64,000 nt of DNA from Lophium mytilinum (GCA_010093605.1 MU004195.1:1135736-1199735); one strand, 5' to 3'; counted from the stretch's first letter, positions 26,905-38,101 are shown. Translations and numbers: made by a program. Notes: generated by a model from the sequence alone, not told the origin.

Positions 26905-29287
26905 AAGGGCTGTATCTTTTCTTGTCATTCTCTTCATCTGTGAGTGGCGTCATGGATTCATCATCAGAGTCGATAGACGAGTGCTCCGATTGCCGACTAA
27001 TAAGTCGGTTTCCTTGCGATCCAGCCATTGAAGAATACCTTTGCGACTTCTCAATTTCGACACAAAGATCCGATTCTGAGTAGTATGGAGGTTGAAGAAA
27101 TTGAGTCCTTCTGCTGGCGGTGCCGAGATTCAATTGTGTTTGGGACAAGCATCGACGTTGGAAAGACCTGAGAATTCAAGAAGATGCTAAATGAACCAAA
27201 TCTATGAGACTTATACCAGACTGGCAAGGCTGACACTTCGCGAGTAACGGCTGTTGCCTAGCTGCAGCTCAGCAGCAAGCGGGGTAATGATGGCTTTCGT
27301 GGTCTCGAGTGTCGGCTGGTGGACGTAAGTAGTGGCGAGACTGCCTACTTTGCGAATTGTTCTCCTTCACGGAGGGTGCTTTCGATGAGGCTCGGCAGAA
27401 TATATCAGAGCTTCACGAGAACCCTTGTCTACCCGTGCAGGCGTCCTCGAGGCGGTTCATACTGCGCCTCTCTTCTCAGCCCTGCTGAAATGAAGACGGG
27501 TCGTGACGATATTGACCACCAGAGACGATCTTGCTGCGTTGAAGGACCATGGAGAAGTTACTGCAGCTCTACACCACATCACCGATGTATGATAACCTCA
27601 ATTCACAACGAGTTTAGTGTTGCCACCGCTAGTAGAGAGGGCGGCTAACCCGCCTCGACCATAGACCTGCGGGATGGCGAATTCGGTGGGAGTCTACTAG
27701 AAAATCGAGTTAACTGGTGCCACGTTTGCGGTTAACTAGAATCTGTTTTCTTAAGCAGGGCTGCAAGGCTGAGCAGACTCGTGTTGTTCTGGCCCGCCTG
27801 CTATTGGCACACTAGTAAGGTTTGAATGAACTTCTTTCTTTGGCGCTGTGGTGCTGTAGCCCTCTGAAATCCTACCTATCAGACAATAATAGTTCGAAGT
27901 TATCTTGCCGCAAGGCATATCAGCTGAACGGATTCTGCCATCTAACGCGCCAATAGCGGACGGGCCGACCCCTCCAAAAAGGGATACGAGTCTGCTCAGC
28001 CTTGCAGCACCGAGATTCCTGCCAATACATACCTACAGCACTTGCCATGTCACAGCGCAAGAGGGGTTGGTTTTGCCACTTGGTGTCATATGAGCGGTGT
28101 GCGCCAAGAGGTTCTGAGCACCAGCCTCGATTGGATAGGATTTTGGGACGTCTCGATTTCGCCACGGTTCGGGGCAGGCATTCACAGTTATTATTCAGCA
28201 TATTTGCCACATCTATGGCTCTCAATCTTCATCTCCCCAAGACTGGACCTCCGACCATACCCTTGGATCTCTCATCCAACACCTCACGTTTGCGAATAGG
28301 GGAGCAGGAGATAGGGGCTATCTCACATTGCTCAACGAGCATTATGAGCGCGGTATCAGATCCGAGCTTGGGATTTCTTGAATCACTGGGATCAGACACA
28401 GTATCTTCCTCCGAATCATTTTCCATGCTGGAGAGGTCATCGTTATATCTTGTTGCACGAGGTCACCCATCAGTTTGGGGCTGGATTTGGTCCGCAGGGC
28501 CATTGGATTCAGGGGTCTTATCAAGCTGTGGAGTGGATGGACGAGTATGGATCGAATCAGGTAAGGTCGGACTATCGGAGTGGTTATGCTTAAAGTCACG
28601 ATCGTTTTGCGGCCTTCTGTAGAATAAGTGGAAGACGCACCATTGGAGAATGTCAACCTGTATATATTCGGCTAACGTACTTTCTACCAATGTCGTGCTC
28701 AGCTAAATTGCAGTGGCAACTCACCTGCCTTAGTCTGTGGCGTAATCGTGGCTTTGATAGACTTTCAATGGAAAGAATTAAGATATCTAAATAATAGGTC
28801 GATTTCGGCGCGACGTATTCCTCCACCTTTAGTAATGAACATTATACTGTAAGTGCTCTAATAAGCAACGTTCATCGAGTTGGTTGCTATCACGTGACTA
28901 TGAATGCACCTTTCCTACGTACCTTACGCAAGATCATGTCCAATAATTACTCACTGCCTATATATAGAAGCTTAAGAACTCCAGAGCAGGACGCGTTAGC
29001 GATCCGAAGCCTAGAAAAAGATCTGCCCATGCACACAATCAGTCCAACAACGCCCCCTATCCCCTTTGTCCACCAGCGAACAAAGCGGCTCATCCCTTCA
29101 TCCCCTTTTCTTTATCCTATTATCTCATCTCAGAGCCAACAATGCCATTGTCCCCCCCATCCTCCCCATCCCAGCCATTCCCATCCATCGTGACCAATTC
29201 CCCGACATTGAACCATCCGACGACAGACTGTAATCGCGAACCTCAGTCCCAACAACATATCCAAGAGGTAACTTACCCAACATCAAA
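26905..29287. other. Intergenic region with possible HET 5' exon and uncertain coding remnants
   Basis: Apart from the inverted-repeat element (27760-28008), it holds a possible 5' exon of the HET gene (26901-27027, minus). A pair of minus-strand frames at 28229-28426 and 28463-28690 has coding-like composition (for example KREVLDERSKGMVGGPVLG) but no clear splice model. These could be an unrecognised gene or a relic. AT content is higher at 28740-28990. Confidence 0.35.
27760..28008. repeat. MITE-like inverted repeat, ~249 bp
   Basis: The left end carries GCTGCAAGGCTGAGCAGACT (from 27760). The right end carries its exact reverse complement, a 23-bp match at 27986-28008. A second, imperfect block of the same arms pairs 27790-27810 (TGGCCCGCCTGCTATTGGCA) with 27947-27967 inverted. 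The spacer is about 136 bp and has no open frame. The structure fits a non-autonomous DNA element. A clear target-site duplication was not found. Confidence 0.6.
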
Positions 29288-30088
29288 ATGACACCCCGTC
29301 GCTCCGCCCGCCTGGCCGCCCGCAGAGCTCCCTCCCAATCCCAATCCCTCTCCCAATCCTCCTCTCCCTCTCCCTCACCATCCCCATCTCGAAGCCCCAT
29401 CTACACCCGCACGCGCAGCCGCCTCACAGCCAAAATAACCAAGCTCACCACCACCTCTAACCCCACAATCTCCAGCACCAGCATAGCCAATCCCCTCCAC
29501 CGCACCCGCATCCCCCGCGTCCGCATTCTCGACGACGAAGCTTCTGAAGGTAGCGCCTCCTCGACCGCCTCCACACCGCGCTCGTTCCACGCACCCGACC
29601 TCTCGGGAAGCGATAGGGAGGACCATCTCCACGGGCGCTCGTTGAATAGCGATTCCGAGGATAGTCGGTTTGGGAGCGATGAGGAGAACGAGGATTATTT
29701 TGATGAGAGCGGGTTTGTGGTGCCGGACGAGTCTGATGAGTGGGATGAGTTTGAGGAGTCGTCTGAGGACGAGGGGGCTGTGGGGGAGAGTGGGTATGAT
29801 GGAGATGCGTCGAATGGGAGTACGGAGAGTGAGAGTGGGAGTGGGAGTGGGAGTGGGAGTGAGGGGAGTGACGAGTTGATGAGTGATGAGGGGTCTGACG
29901 AGGACGAGTCAGAGGAGGAGGAGAGTCTGGTGGCTAGTCCATTATCTAGTGATTCCGAGGAGGAAGAGCAGAGGCTGCCGGTTGTTGCGTCGAGGGGGTT
30001 TGCGAGGCGGAGACAGGTGAGATCGGCTTCGTCGTCGCCAGTGCCGTCACGAGGGTCAGTTCCGGCCCCAGCGATCTCTCAATCATGA
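29288..30088 (+). CDS. Acidic Ser-rich, low-complexity protein (probably nuclear)
   Basis: An intronless frame of 266 residues from the ATG at 29288. The N-terminus is basic (MTPRRSARLAARRAPSQSQS), then Ser/Pro-rich repeats. The middle (residues about 95-230) is dominated by Ser, Asp, Glu and Gly with runs such as SESGSGSGSGSEG, and the tail is basic and Ser-rich again. No folded domain is visible. The composition resembles nuclear chaperone-like or phospho-acidic proteins, but no function can be assigned. A GAGTGG microsatellite at about 29830-29862 encodes the Gly-Ser run and could vary in length. Confidence 0.6.
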   Translation: MTPRRSARLAARRAPSQSQSLSQSSSPSPSPSPSRSPIYTRTRSRLTAKITKLTTTSNPTISSTSIANPLHRTRIPRVRILDDEASEGSASSTASTPRSFHAPDLSGSDREDHLHGRSLNSDSEDSRFGSDEENEDYFDESGFVVPDESDEWDEFEESSEDEGAVGESGYDGDASNGSTESESGSGSGSGSEGSDELMSDEGSDEDESEEEESLVASPLSSDSEEEEQRLPVVASRGFARRRQVRSASSSPVPSRGSVPAPAISQS

Positions 30089-30544
30089 GGAAGGACGGGG
30101 AATGAGAGAGAAAAGATGAATAGAAAGTAGGAATGATGAATTATCTTTTAGGCTTATAGAGATTCTTTTGGGGTTATACTATTTCTGGAAAGAGTTCAGA
30201 TTAGATTGGATCTGTGGGTTGAAAAGAAAAACGTGCGCTCTGGTAACCCTTTGAAGTGTGAGAATATGCGAGATTTTGAAAACATTGATTATATGTGGAT
30301 TTTCGAGATCATGAGGTCGTAGAATGTCTTTCCCGGCATTTAGAGTTCCTGAGGGGCCTGCATTAGTTCTACGCTTCGATATATCGGGAGAAATCTGCTC
30401 GGATCAGAGGGGAATATGTACTAGTGGCATACCTTGGATCTTAAAAGTCTCATGCTCTGCTTTGATAATATCCCTCAACTTCTACTTTTCATCTTGGAGG
30501 ACTTGACGCCAAGAAATCACCATTATGGCTGCCCAGCATCCAGC
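30089..30544. other. Intergenic / convergent 3' flanks
   Basis: Lies between convergent genes. Moderately AT-rich; no gene is supported. Confidence 0.45.
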
Positions 30545-32489
30545 CTACGTCCCCATCTGCATCCCACCAACTTCCACCTCTTTGCCTTGCCCCTCATCCC
30601 CCGTAGTCTTCTTCTCCACCTCTTCAACCGGCTTCTCATGCTCCTCCTCCCCATCGCCCCCCTCCACCACCCCTCCCACGGCAATCTGAGCCTCCTTATC
30701 CGCCTTGACCCTATCCACCTTCCTCTGATCCATACTCTCCCTCCACCCACTCCCATACTTCGTAATCGCCGCCACAACCACCGCCGCAGCAACCAAAAAC
30801 ACCGCCGCAATCGTACAATTCCAGCCAATCCCAATCCCCCTAATCGCCGGCAAGCACAACGCCGTACCCAGCGCCGCAAACAAATACCGAATCATATAAT
30901 TCCCCGCCACCACCTCCGCGCTCCGGCCCGGCATGACATCCAAGCAATACGTGTTCAAACTCGGGAAGCAGAACAGCTGCGCGATGCCTTGCAAAAACAT
31001 CGTGATTACCGTGAGGGGGATTCCGCCCGCCCGCTTCTCGAGGCTCCAGCCGTAGATCAGGATGCAGGCGGGGATCACGCCGCCGAGGAAGCCGATGCAG
31101 GAGCGCAGCCGGTCTTCGGGGACGCGCCGGCCGCGGATGCGGATCCATTTCTTGGTGATGTGGTCGGCGTAGCGGCCGCCGACGAAGGTGCCGAGGAGGT
31201 AGCCGGCACCGGGCGCGAGGTAGAAGAGGCCGGAGGTGATGGGAGAGGTGAGGGCGAAACGGGGGTTGATGACGTAGCGGATGGGGGTGAGGAGGGAGTA
31301 CATGTTCCAGGTTAGGGAGGAGGAGGCGAGGGCCTATAGGGGTTAGTTTCGAGGAAGTCGTGCTGAAAATATAGAATTGGATGCATGTGGGGAGGGGATG
31401 TGAAGGAGCTGATAGTTTTCACTTACCGTTCCTAGCAGGTTTGGGTACCTATATAACTGAATAATCCTGAATGGATTCAACCACTGCCACATCTTATGCG
31501 CCTTTTGGCCTCTACTGAGTCCCTGTAGTTCGACGGAGCGCTTGTAGTGGATTGTTTCAGGGTAGAAGATGAATATGAGGCAGAACCCAACCCCGGCTAG
31601 GGCAGTCTGCAGCCAGAATATCACGCGCCAGCTGCGGTAAGTGACGATGATGCCTCCCATAACAGGGCCGATCGCTGGACCGATTAGAGTACCAGAGAGG
31701 AACCACCCGATAGCCGTTCCTCGCTCAGTCTGTGATAGGATTAGTATTGAGTCTGAGTGATTCGGTAGGGGCTTGTTGTGAGCTTACGGGCTTATAGATG
31801 TCTCCAATAGCACTCGTGCCAATAATTAGGTAAGACGTTCCCTGAAACCCTGTCAAGAGCCGGAATATAAAGAAAGATGCTAGGTTCGGCGCTAGAGCTG
31901 TTCCAATGGAGAAAGCAAAGAAGAGGCCGCCACTGATAAGGGAGGGCTGCAGTTGTCAGATTAGCATCCTTTTTTGTGGCAAATAGAGCCTCCAGCTTGG
32001 CATAAGCGATCACTTGCTCCCTCCGGCTGCAACAAAACTCTCCATTGGATTGAAACTGGGATAGCGTACATATCTCCTCCCATATACGGTGCAAACTGGT
32101 CCCCAAAACATTGGACTCAATCCCATAAACAACACGTAGATAGCATTGCTCAAATTGATGATTGCTCCGTCACAATTGTACGTTGCTGCCACTTCGGGTA
32201 CTGCAGATAAAACTGTCGTGGACGATATCGGGGCCAGAAATGCGCAGAATGACATGGCAAGAACTATAGTCGTTTTGCGAGCCGGGGAGAACTTGTTGTA
32301 GATTACATCGCTATCTCCCGTAACCACGTAGGTAGCGGCGGGCATGTCATGGTGACTGACGGAGGTGGTCGCGTGCTCAAGAGGGTCGTCTTCGGGAGAG
32401 ATGGGAGCTACGGTCGGGGTTTGCTTCTTCGAGTGCGGGAGATGTGAGTCCTGGTGTGAGTCGTCGGACGAGTTATCACTTGCTGCCAT
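30545..32489 (-). CDS. MFS transporter, DHA1-type (drug:H+ antiporter family)
   Basis: Exons on the minus strand are 32070-32489, 31788-31946, 31427-31729 and 30545-31333, all in phase 0, giving 556 residues. A hydrophilic N-tail of about 75 residues precedes about 12 membrane segments. DHA1 features are visible: NAIYVLFMGLSPMFWGPVCT with a following YGRRY, RLLTGFQGTSYLIIGTSAIG, ERGTAIGWFLSGTLIGPAIG with GPVMGG, and FYPETIHYKR at the end of the first half. In the second half PGAGYLLGTFVGGRYADHIT is the matching loop. The start is the ATG at 32489. The C-tail is charged. The likely role is proton-driven export of small compounds at the plasma membrane; the substrate is unknown. No biosynthetic genes sit beside it. 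Confidence 0.9.
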
Positions 32490-33187
32490 GTTGGGCAAGC
32501 TTGACCGCCAATTGATTTTTCTAAAGACGTGCTAGTATGACAAGACGTGTACAAGAAAATCATGAGATAGATTGAGAATGATCGCTCGCTACAGATAAAG
32601 AAAGAGCGAGGCAGAAAGCTCAACGAGAAGATGTCCCAACCGCCGACGAATAGTGGGGTCAATCGAATCTGGGGCATCGTGAGTCAAATGTTCCCATGGT
32701 AGCATCTCCAGGCCCAGCAAAAATTGCAATGTCGACAGTGCGATTGGCAATTGGGTGGACCTCCACTATTGATTCCCAGGCCCGCTACGTACGCGGAGCG
32801 GGTTTCTGTTGCCGTCATAGCCGCACAGGTAAGCTTTTCGGTGCAGCGTAGGGTTCTTTCGACCCGATAAGCCACTCCCGCGACATGGTGGCGCCGATGT
32901 TCGGACAGAAAGCCGACCAGCTTCGGTGTAGATGGTCGCGATGCCGCCATCGGGAATAACGCTGAGGCGATGGAGGCGACATGGATGGCTGCATGGCCTC
33001 TGCGGATTGGAGAGAAAGCGTGTTAGTCCTGCAGCTGGAGCTGAAGTTGTAGATCTAGAGTTTTCACGCCAGGCCGGAAGAGGCTAGGGCTATATCCTCA
33101 TATATGAAGAATGAAGAGGAGACTTCTCCCTTGAATTTAGTTAAGGGCTCGATAGGCCTATGTAAACCCTATGGATACGCAATTTTT
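32490..33187. other. Intergenic region
   Basis: Upstream of the MFS gene and downstream of the second HET gene. Nothing recognisable. Confidence 0.45.
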
Positions 33188-35209
33188 TTACTGTAGTGTG
33201 AAATCCTCTACCTTGAAAGAACTAGCCATATGTTCCCCATACATGATCCCATCGACATAAGGATCACCAACTAGGATCCAATTGTCACCGCATTTCTGTA
33301 GTTCCCCATACATGATCCCATCGACATAAGTTTCACCAACTAGGATCCAATTGTCACCGCATTTCCGCAGTAAGTACGGAAAATTTGCGCCCACAAAGAT
33401 GCAGATCACGTCTCCAGCTTGCACATGATACGGTGAAAGCCCAACGAATCCAGAGGTTGAAATAAAAGGGCGTATTGGACGTGACAACAGCAAATTTGTA
33501 GTATTCTGCGGATCAAGAGGTAGCAAGTCAGGCCGTTGAAACACCCCGCTATTTATAGCATACTTGTTGAGTTCCCTGAGATCTTGGGCCCTATTCAGTT
33601 TTCTCCACTGTGCTGGATCCTCGGCACGGCTATAGGAACCTGCAATTGCGATGCGCAAGATACGATCATCCTCGCTTCCGGGACTAGTTTGGGATGACTG
33701 CACTACAAATCTTTTGATTTCAATGAGATACCGGAGAGCATTATCCAGTCGAACGCCCTCACCCGAGTTGTGATTCCAGATACTGCCGAACTCTTTGACC
33801 GTGTCAACGTAAATGCCTCTCATGGTAAGCAAATTGGGACCTCCATGGGAAATTTTCTGTCTTGACGAAATCTTCGCCGATGCACAAAATCTGCTCTCTA
33901 GTAGAGGGCCTAGTATACCTGAGGTGTGAATAGCCAAATGCCAGTCTGGGACCCAGGTAGGAACATTCGTCTGTGAGAGATTAGGAGATTGGCAGCAAGA
34001 GAGAAGGTCTATAAGGCCTTGATCAATGAGCTTCCTGGCTGTTTTCGTGTACACATCTTTGCAGCTCATCGTATAGTCTGGGAACTCGTGAAACTCTGCA
34101 GCATCATCAGCGAGTCCTAAGAGCGCAAATACTCTATCTCTTGGGTCGGAGCATTCCGGGGGATAGTAATTTGACCCCGTCACAAGAGTCGATATGAGGG
34201 CGTTATGAAGCAATTTTTCGTCGAGGTGTTCTAAATGATGATACACGTATCGCCGATACACGATTTTTTCTACGTTGCCTTTGACGCACGAGTCTAACAC
34301 TACACGTACGACATCTGCAGCGTCCTTTTCCTCGCAGTGCATGTATATGCAATTGTGAAGATAGAGGTCGAGTAGTCGGTCCATTTGAAGTACGGATAGA
34401 AGCTTGCAACTTGGAATGCTCGATTTACCACACATGACATCAAGTCGGCGTGCTACGGCGAATTCCTGAATGACCCAGAGCCTGCTCCAGTATGATCGCC
34501 TGCATACTTGATCGAACCCTTCACGTATGGTGTCCCGTTTCACGGAATCCGGAATAAGAGGAAAAACATTGGATATAATGCTTTTGGTGGTGTTGCGAAA
34601 AGATGTATCGTCTAGGTCAATGCTGTTGGCGATGCTGCGAAAAGATGTATTTCCTAGCTCAATGCTGTTGGCGATGTTGCGAAAAGATGTATTGCCTAGC
34701 TCTGGTACGTCCAGTGCTTGCTCTGAATCTGCGCATGTACTCATTGCATTCAGGAAGTCAAAGACCATATCGCTGTCGTCAGCCGCCAGTCCCAGCCAGG
34801 CAATAGTCCGGTCAGCCTCAGCATATATCTCTCTCATCTGCTTCACCTGCTCGCTCCTCTCCGTTTCATCTTTCTGGTTGATGCAAATCTGGTCTGCCCA
34901 CAACAGCACATCTTTCTCGTCATCTTGAAGTTGTTGCAGGGCGTCTTCTAAATTGGTACTGATGTACAATTCTTCTTGTCCGACGCCCATACGATGCCTG
35001 ACACCGTCACCCCACGCGTATGAAAGTGCCGTGTACGGCACATGCCCATCTCTGGAGACGTGTTCGAGTTCGCCAAACACGGTTACATTGACGAGATACC
35101 ATGGACATGGGTCTGGTCGATAGTTTTTCGGTTTCAATCGAAAGAGTCGGATTTCTTTGCGGCGGGGTTGTAAGGGTTTGTAGCGTAAGGGTTGACGCGG
35201 GTTTCTCAT
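33188..35209 (-). CDS. HET-domain protein with recent internal tandem repeats
   Basis: A single exon of 673 residues from the ATG at 35209. The HET domain starts at LSYAWGD (residues 62-68) and continues with WADQICINQ (104-112) and REIYAEADRTIAWLGLAADD. RSYWSRLWVIQEFAVAR and PRDVRFALLG-type text (DPRDRVFALLGLADDA) complete the family pattern. Two sets of in-frame repeats are unusual: a 14-residue unit (ELGNTSFRNIANSI and variants) three times at about 34577-34702, and a 23-residue unit (GDNWILVG..YVDGIMYGE) twice at 33232-33369. The C-terminal YVQ..AGDVIC-type segment (SPYHVQAGDVICIFVGANFP) is typical of HET proteins with a C-terminal beta-rich domain. Role: non-self recognition and cell death. 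Confidence 0.92.
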   Translation of the reverse strand: MRNPRQPLRYKPLQPRRKEIRLFRLKPKNYRPDPCPWYLVNVTVFGELEHVSRDGHVPYTALSYAWGDGVRHRMGVGQEELYISTNLEDALQQLQDDEKDVLLWADQICINQKDETERSEQVKQMREIYAEADRTIAWLGLAADDSDMVFDFLNAMSTCADSEQALDVPELGNTSFRNIANSIELGNTSFRSIANSIDLDDTSFRNTTKSIISNVFPLIPDSVKRDTIREGFDQVCRRSYWSRLWVIQEFAVARRLDVMCGKSSIPSCKLLSVLQMDRLLDLYLHNCIYMHCEEKDAADVVRVVLDSCVKGNVEKIVYRRYVYHHLEHLDEKLLHNALISTLVTGSNYYPPECSDPRDRVFALLGLADDAAEFHEFPDYTMSCKDVYTKTARKLIDQGLIDLLSCCQSPNLSQTNVPTWVPDWHLAIHTSGILGPLLESRFCASAKISSRQKISHGGPNLLTMRGIYVDTVKEFGSIWNHNSGEGVRLDNALRYLIEIKRFVVQSSQTSPGSEDDRILRIAIAGSYSRAEDPAQWRKLNRAQDLRELNKYAINSGVFQRPDLLPLDPQNTTNLLLSRPIRPFISTSGFVGLSPYHVQAGDVICIFVGANFPYLLRKCGDNWILVGETYVDGIMYGELQKCGDNWILVGDPYVDGIMYGEHMASSFKVEDFTLQ
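33232..33369 (-). repeat. 69-bp tandem duplication inside HET gene
   Basis: 33232-33300 and 33301-33369 are two adjacent copies differing at only a handful of bases, encoding a 23-residue unit twice near the C-terminus. The near-identity points to a recent duplication. Confidence 0.9.
34577..34702 (-). repeat. 42-bp repeat, three copies, inside HET gene
   Basis: Three in-frame 42-bp units, each containing a GCGAAAAGATGTAT block (near 34596, 34638 and 34680), encode a 14-residue unit. The outermost 3' copy is the most diverged. Confidence 0.85.
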
Positions 35210-36259
35210 GACTCTGGTATTACGCTACACAGTTTCCTAAATGGCGAGGCTCTATGGAAGGTATAGCTAGCTAGTGGAAGCAGCGATATTTGCTAGCAAG
35301 ACTCAGTATGCTGGTGTGGAGACTTTAGGATGGCCGAACAGCATTCATCGTTCCTCAAGTGTTAAATGCAAGAAATACTGACAGCTTTAGTGACGAGGCT
35401 CACGCTAGCCTCGTTTACTCCAGACGTCGTGATTGATAACAGTCGTATAATGGAAGTTTAAGAGAAGCTAGTGCGGGCACGGAACATTCTCCGTGTCCAG
35501 GGCTGAGATCATTAGGACACGATCCAGAAATACTGATGTAGGAGGTTGGAAGGAAGGAAAGTGATGCCTACGAGGCTGAAGTGTTGTAGGTGAAAGTACG
35601 CTAGTACTATAGGCTAGCCCGCAAATAGCTAGTCCATTGTCTTGCACGTGATAAATAAAGAGATGCATCTTCAACCGCTTCGAGATAAAACAACACCTAC
35701 TACGCTCAGAATTACCTGGCAAGTGAAGAGTGTTACCTCAAGCTTGTCTACTTCGAGATTGCAGAGTGACAACTTACCTAGAATGCGAAATTAGGTCCAC
35801 GTCAAAAGAGATGCGATTAGAGCTTGAAATCAAGATGGAAGTGACTGCTGTCAACGTCAAGAGACTGCCTACACTTATATAAGCACGACACCGACCGTAC
35901 CAAATTGTGATGCAGATGCAGTATATGTAGACAGATCAGCGGAGTTTTCTAGAGACTATACACAAGATCCCAAATATGTACGATGAGCACTCGCCGCCGT
36001 CCAGCGAATCCCATGCCAAACTCCCCATTATCCATCCTATCCCCAATAACCGTGCCACTAGCAGTACAAAGCCTGCAAAACCCAGCCATCCCTCAAATGC
36101 AACCCCAAAAACGCCATCCGATGCTCTAATCCAAGCACCAGTCCGGTCCCAATCCAACGATCCCAGCTTTTATAACAGCAACCCCAAAATCAATCCATCA
36201 TCCCTCCTCATCTACTCCCCTCAAGCTCTAGCCTAGGTAGCTTTCCCCCACTCCTAAAA
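35210..36259. other. Intergenic region
   Basis: No supported gene. Short frames at 35936-36236 on both strands lack domain signal. Confidence 0.4.
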
Positions 36260-36766
36260 TCATATACTCAACCGATCCAAGCTCAACCGATCAATACTCC
36301 TCTGCTTCCGCACCATCCCCAGCTTATAAAACTTCTCCTCCCCACCCGCCGTCCGCCCCCCAATATACCACTTCTCACTCCCCATGACCTCCCTGAACCC
36401 CTCATTCGAGCTATCCGACCCACGCCGCTCCCGCGCCCCCGCCCCAGGGATCGGAAACCCCGCCCCCGCGGCCTTCGGCGAGGTCGAGCGGTGGTACGGC
36501 GCGGCGTGCTGGCGCGTGGGCTGGAACTGCGCGCCGGCGGCCTGCACGGCGGCAGAGGTGGCGCCCTGATTTCCAGGCTTCGCTGTCGTCGTGATGGTCC
36601 GCGTCGTCGTAGTCGTTGAAGAGGGGGAGGAGGGGGAAGTGGAGGCGGTGGAGCCGTAGACGTTGTGGGCTGTGGATGAGGGTGGGGAGGTCGCGGCTTT
36701 CTGGATCGCGGAGTGGGCGCGGAAGGCGGCGAGGAAGTTGGAGAGGAAGGGCCGGTTGGTGGACAT
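36260..36766 (-). CDS. Conserved fungal low-complexity protein with C-terminal motif
   Basis: An intronless frame. The start at 36766 gives MSTNRPFLSNFLAAFRAHSA (168 residues). An in-frame ATG at 36811 would add 15. The middle is Ser/Thr/Pro/Ala-rich (THE STASTSPSSPSS type). The C-terminus is compact and looks conserved: GSDSSNEGFREVMGSEKWYI, then GGRTAGGEEKFYKLGMV and a Ser/Arg tail with SIDRLSLDRLS. A strongly ordered terminal motif after a disordered body suggests a docking peptide or a phosphorylated tail. The same ending is, to my recollection, found in many uncharacterised Pezizomycotina proteins. No function is assigned. Confidence 0.65.
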   Translation of the reverse strand: MSTNRPFLSNFLAAFRAHSAIQKAATSPPSSTAHNVYGSTASTSPSSPSSTTTTTRTITTTAKPGNQGATSAAVQAAGAQFQPTRQHAAPYHRSTSPKAAGAGFPIPGAGARERRGSDSSNEGFREVMGSEKWYIGGRTAGGEEKFYKLGMVRKQRSIDRLSLDRLSI

Positions 36767-36811
36767 GGTTGCGGGTGTGGGTGGGTGCGGGTTGGCGGTG
36801 TCGTCGTGCAT

Positions 36812-38101
36812 CAAGGACCTGGGAGAGGGCTCTTGTGGGGAGAGGGTGGGAGCGACGTCCACCCGCGCGCGCGGTTGAGGCCCACAGGCTACTGGAGGGT
36901 CGGAAGCATGTATATGTGGAAGCAGAGGGTGGTTGAAGGGTGCCTTGGATGTGAAAGAGATGGCGTAGCGATGTCGTAGGAGCGGTGTCGTGGCGGAGGA
37001 GAGGCCAAAGTGGGTTGCGTGCTGCAGTCCTGGTAATTTCCTGTTCCTATACGAAGGCTTCTACGGGTCTAAGGAGGGCGCTTGCGTTGTTTATGAGTGT
37101 AGATGTGGTCGGGGATACACCGCAGTTTCAGTCGGTGGGAGTCGGAAGTCGTGACAAGGATCTCTTCGCCGCTCGTGGACAAGCAACGTCTTAAGCCGAG
37201 GGTGTCCAATCCAACACAAGCAACGGTCAAACGGACGCACCTGTACCGAGATCCAGCCCTTCTCCTCTTTATCACCTGAGATTGCCTGCACCTTTAAAAA
37301 CTATCGCGGGGTCGCGTATTTCTTTCTTCGAGGCGGATGCGAGATGGTGTGCAGCCAGACTAAAAACCTGCACGCTCCATCGTCATAATTATGGCCGTGC
37401 AACCAGTAGAAGTGTGCGCATATCTCGTCGCCGAACCCCGCCAACGCTGTCCTGTCACCGTAGTCAAACCGAAGCCCGAGTTTTGTCCCGCCTCTAGCTG
37501 GAAAAAGAAATATGTGAACCGCTCCCTGCACGCCTCGACGCCTCTTCCTATCGTGAACTGACCGAAAGATCGGAAAAAGCACTAATTGGTGCCTCCGCGG
37601 GACTCTAGCCGCGAATCCTTCCAGTATCCTGGTAGGGGCGCCGTTGGGGAAAAGCAATCATATGCACCAATGCCCCACTCAGTGACGAACAGGTCGCTCT
37701 GCAAGGGAGAACGGTTGTTGATGAAGCTCTTAGTAGTGCAGATATGCCATCAGTCAGCCCGCCGCGGTCCGGGAATCCGGGGTAATTAGGGGCATGGGCA
37801 GTATGCAATGGTGCCAATTGCAGATGGCTGCCAGGCTGCACAAACTGACATTCACATACCACCTCATCGCTCTGGCATGACTGATAAATACGACACTGCC
37901 GCCTCATTCCATAAGCCGCTTGAATCCTACTCGTGCCCTTTTCGATAGCAAGCCTGCAGGGTACGCTCCAAAACATTAGACTAGGGGTATAGGCATACGC
38001 CAAACAGAGACTCCTTGACGCCGTTTCTCATAGCTGCAGCCACGTGCTCGCTCCCTTTCGGAAAACCACCCATAGAACACCCCCAGAGCGCGATCCCCAC
38101 C
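36812..38101. other. Intergenic region
   Basis: About 1.3 kb with GC-rich left part (upstream of the preceding gene). Short frames on both strands have no recognisable content. Confidence 0.4.

Noticed and set aside
28002-28622. 206-codon plus-strand frame
   Set aside because: Composition not protein-like, overlaps more plausible minus-strand text, and starts inside the inverted repeat.
29125-29632. Minus-strand frames over the acidic Ser-rich gene
   Set aside because: Low-complexity shadows caused by the repetitive codons of the plus-strand gene.
36616-36979. Plus-strand Arg/Gly-rich frames opposite the conserved low-complexity gene
   Set aside because: Shadow frames; the minus strand carries the motif-like C-terminus.
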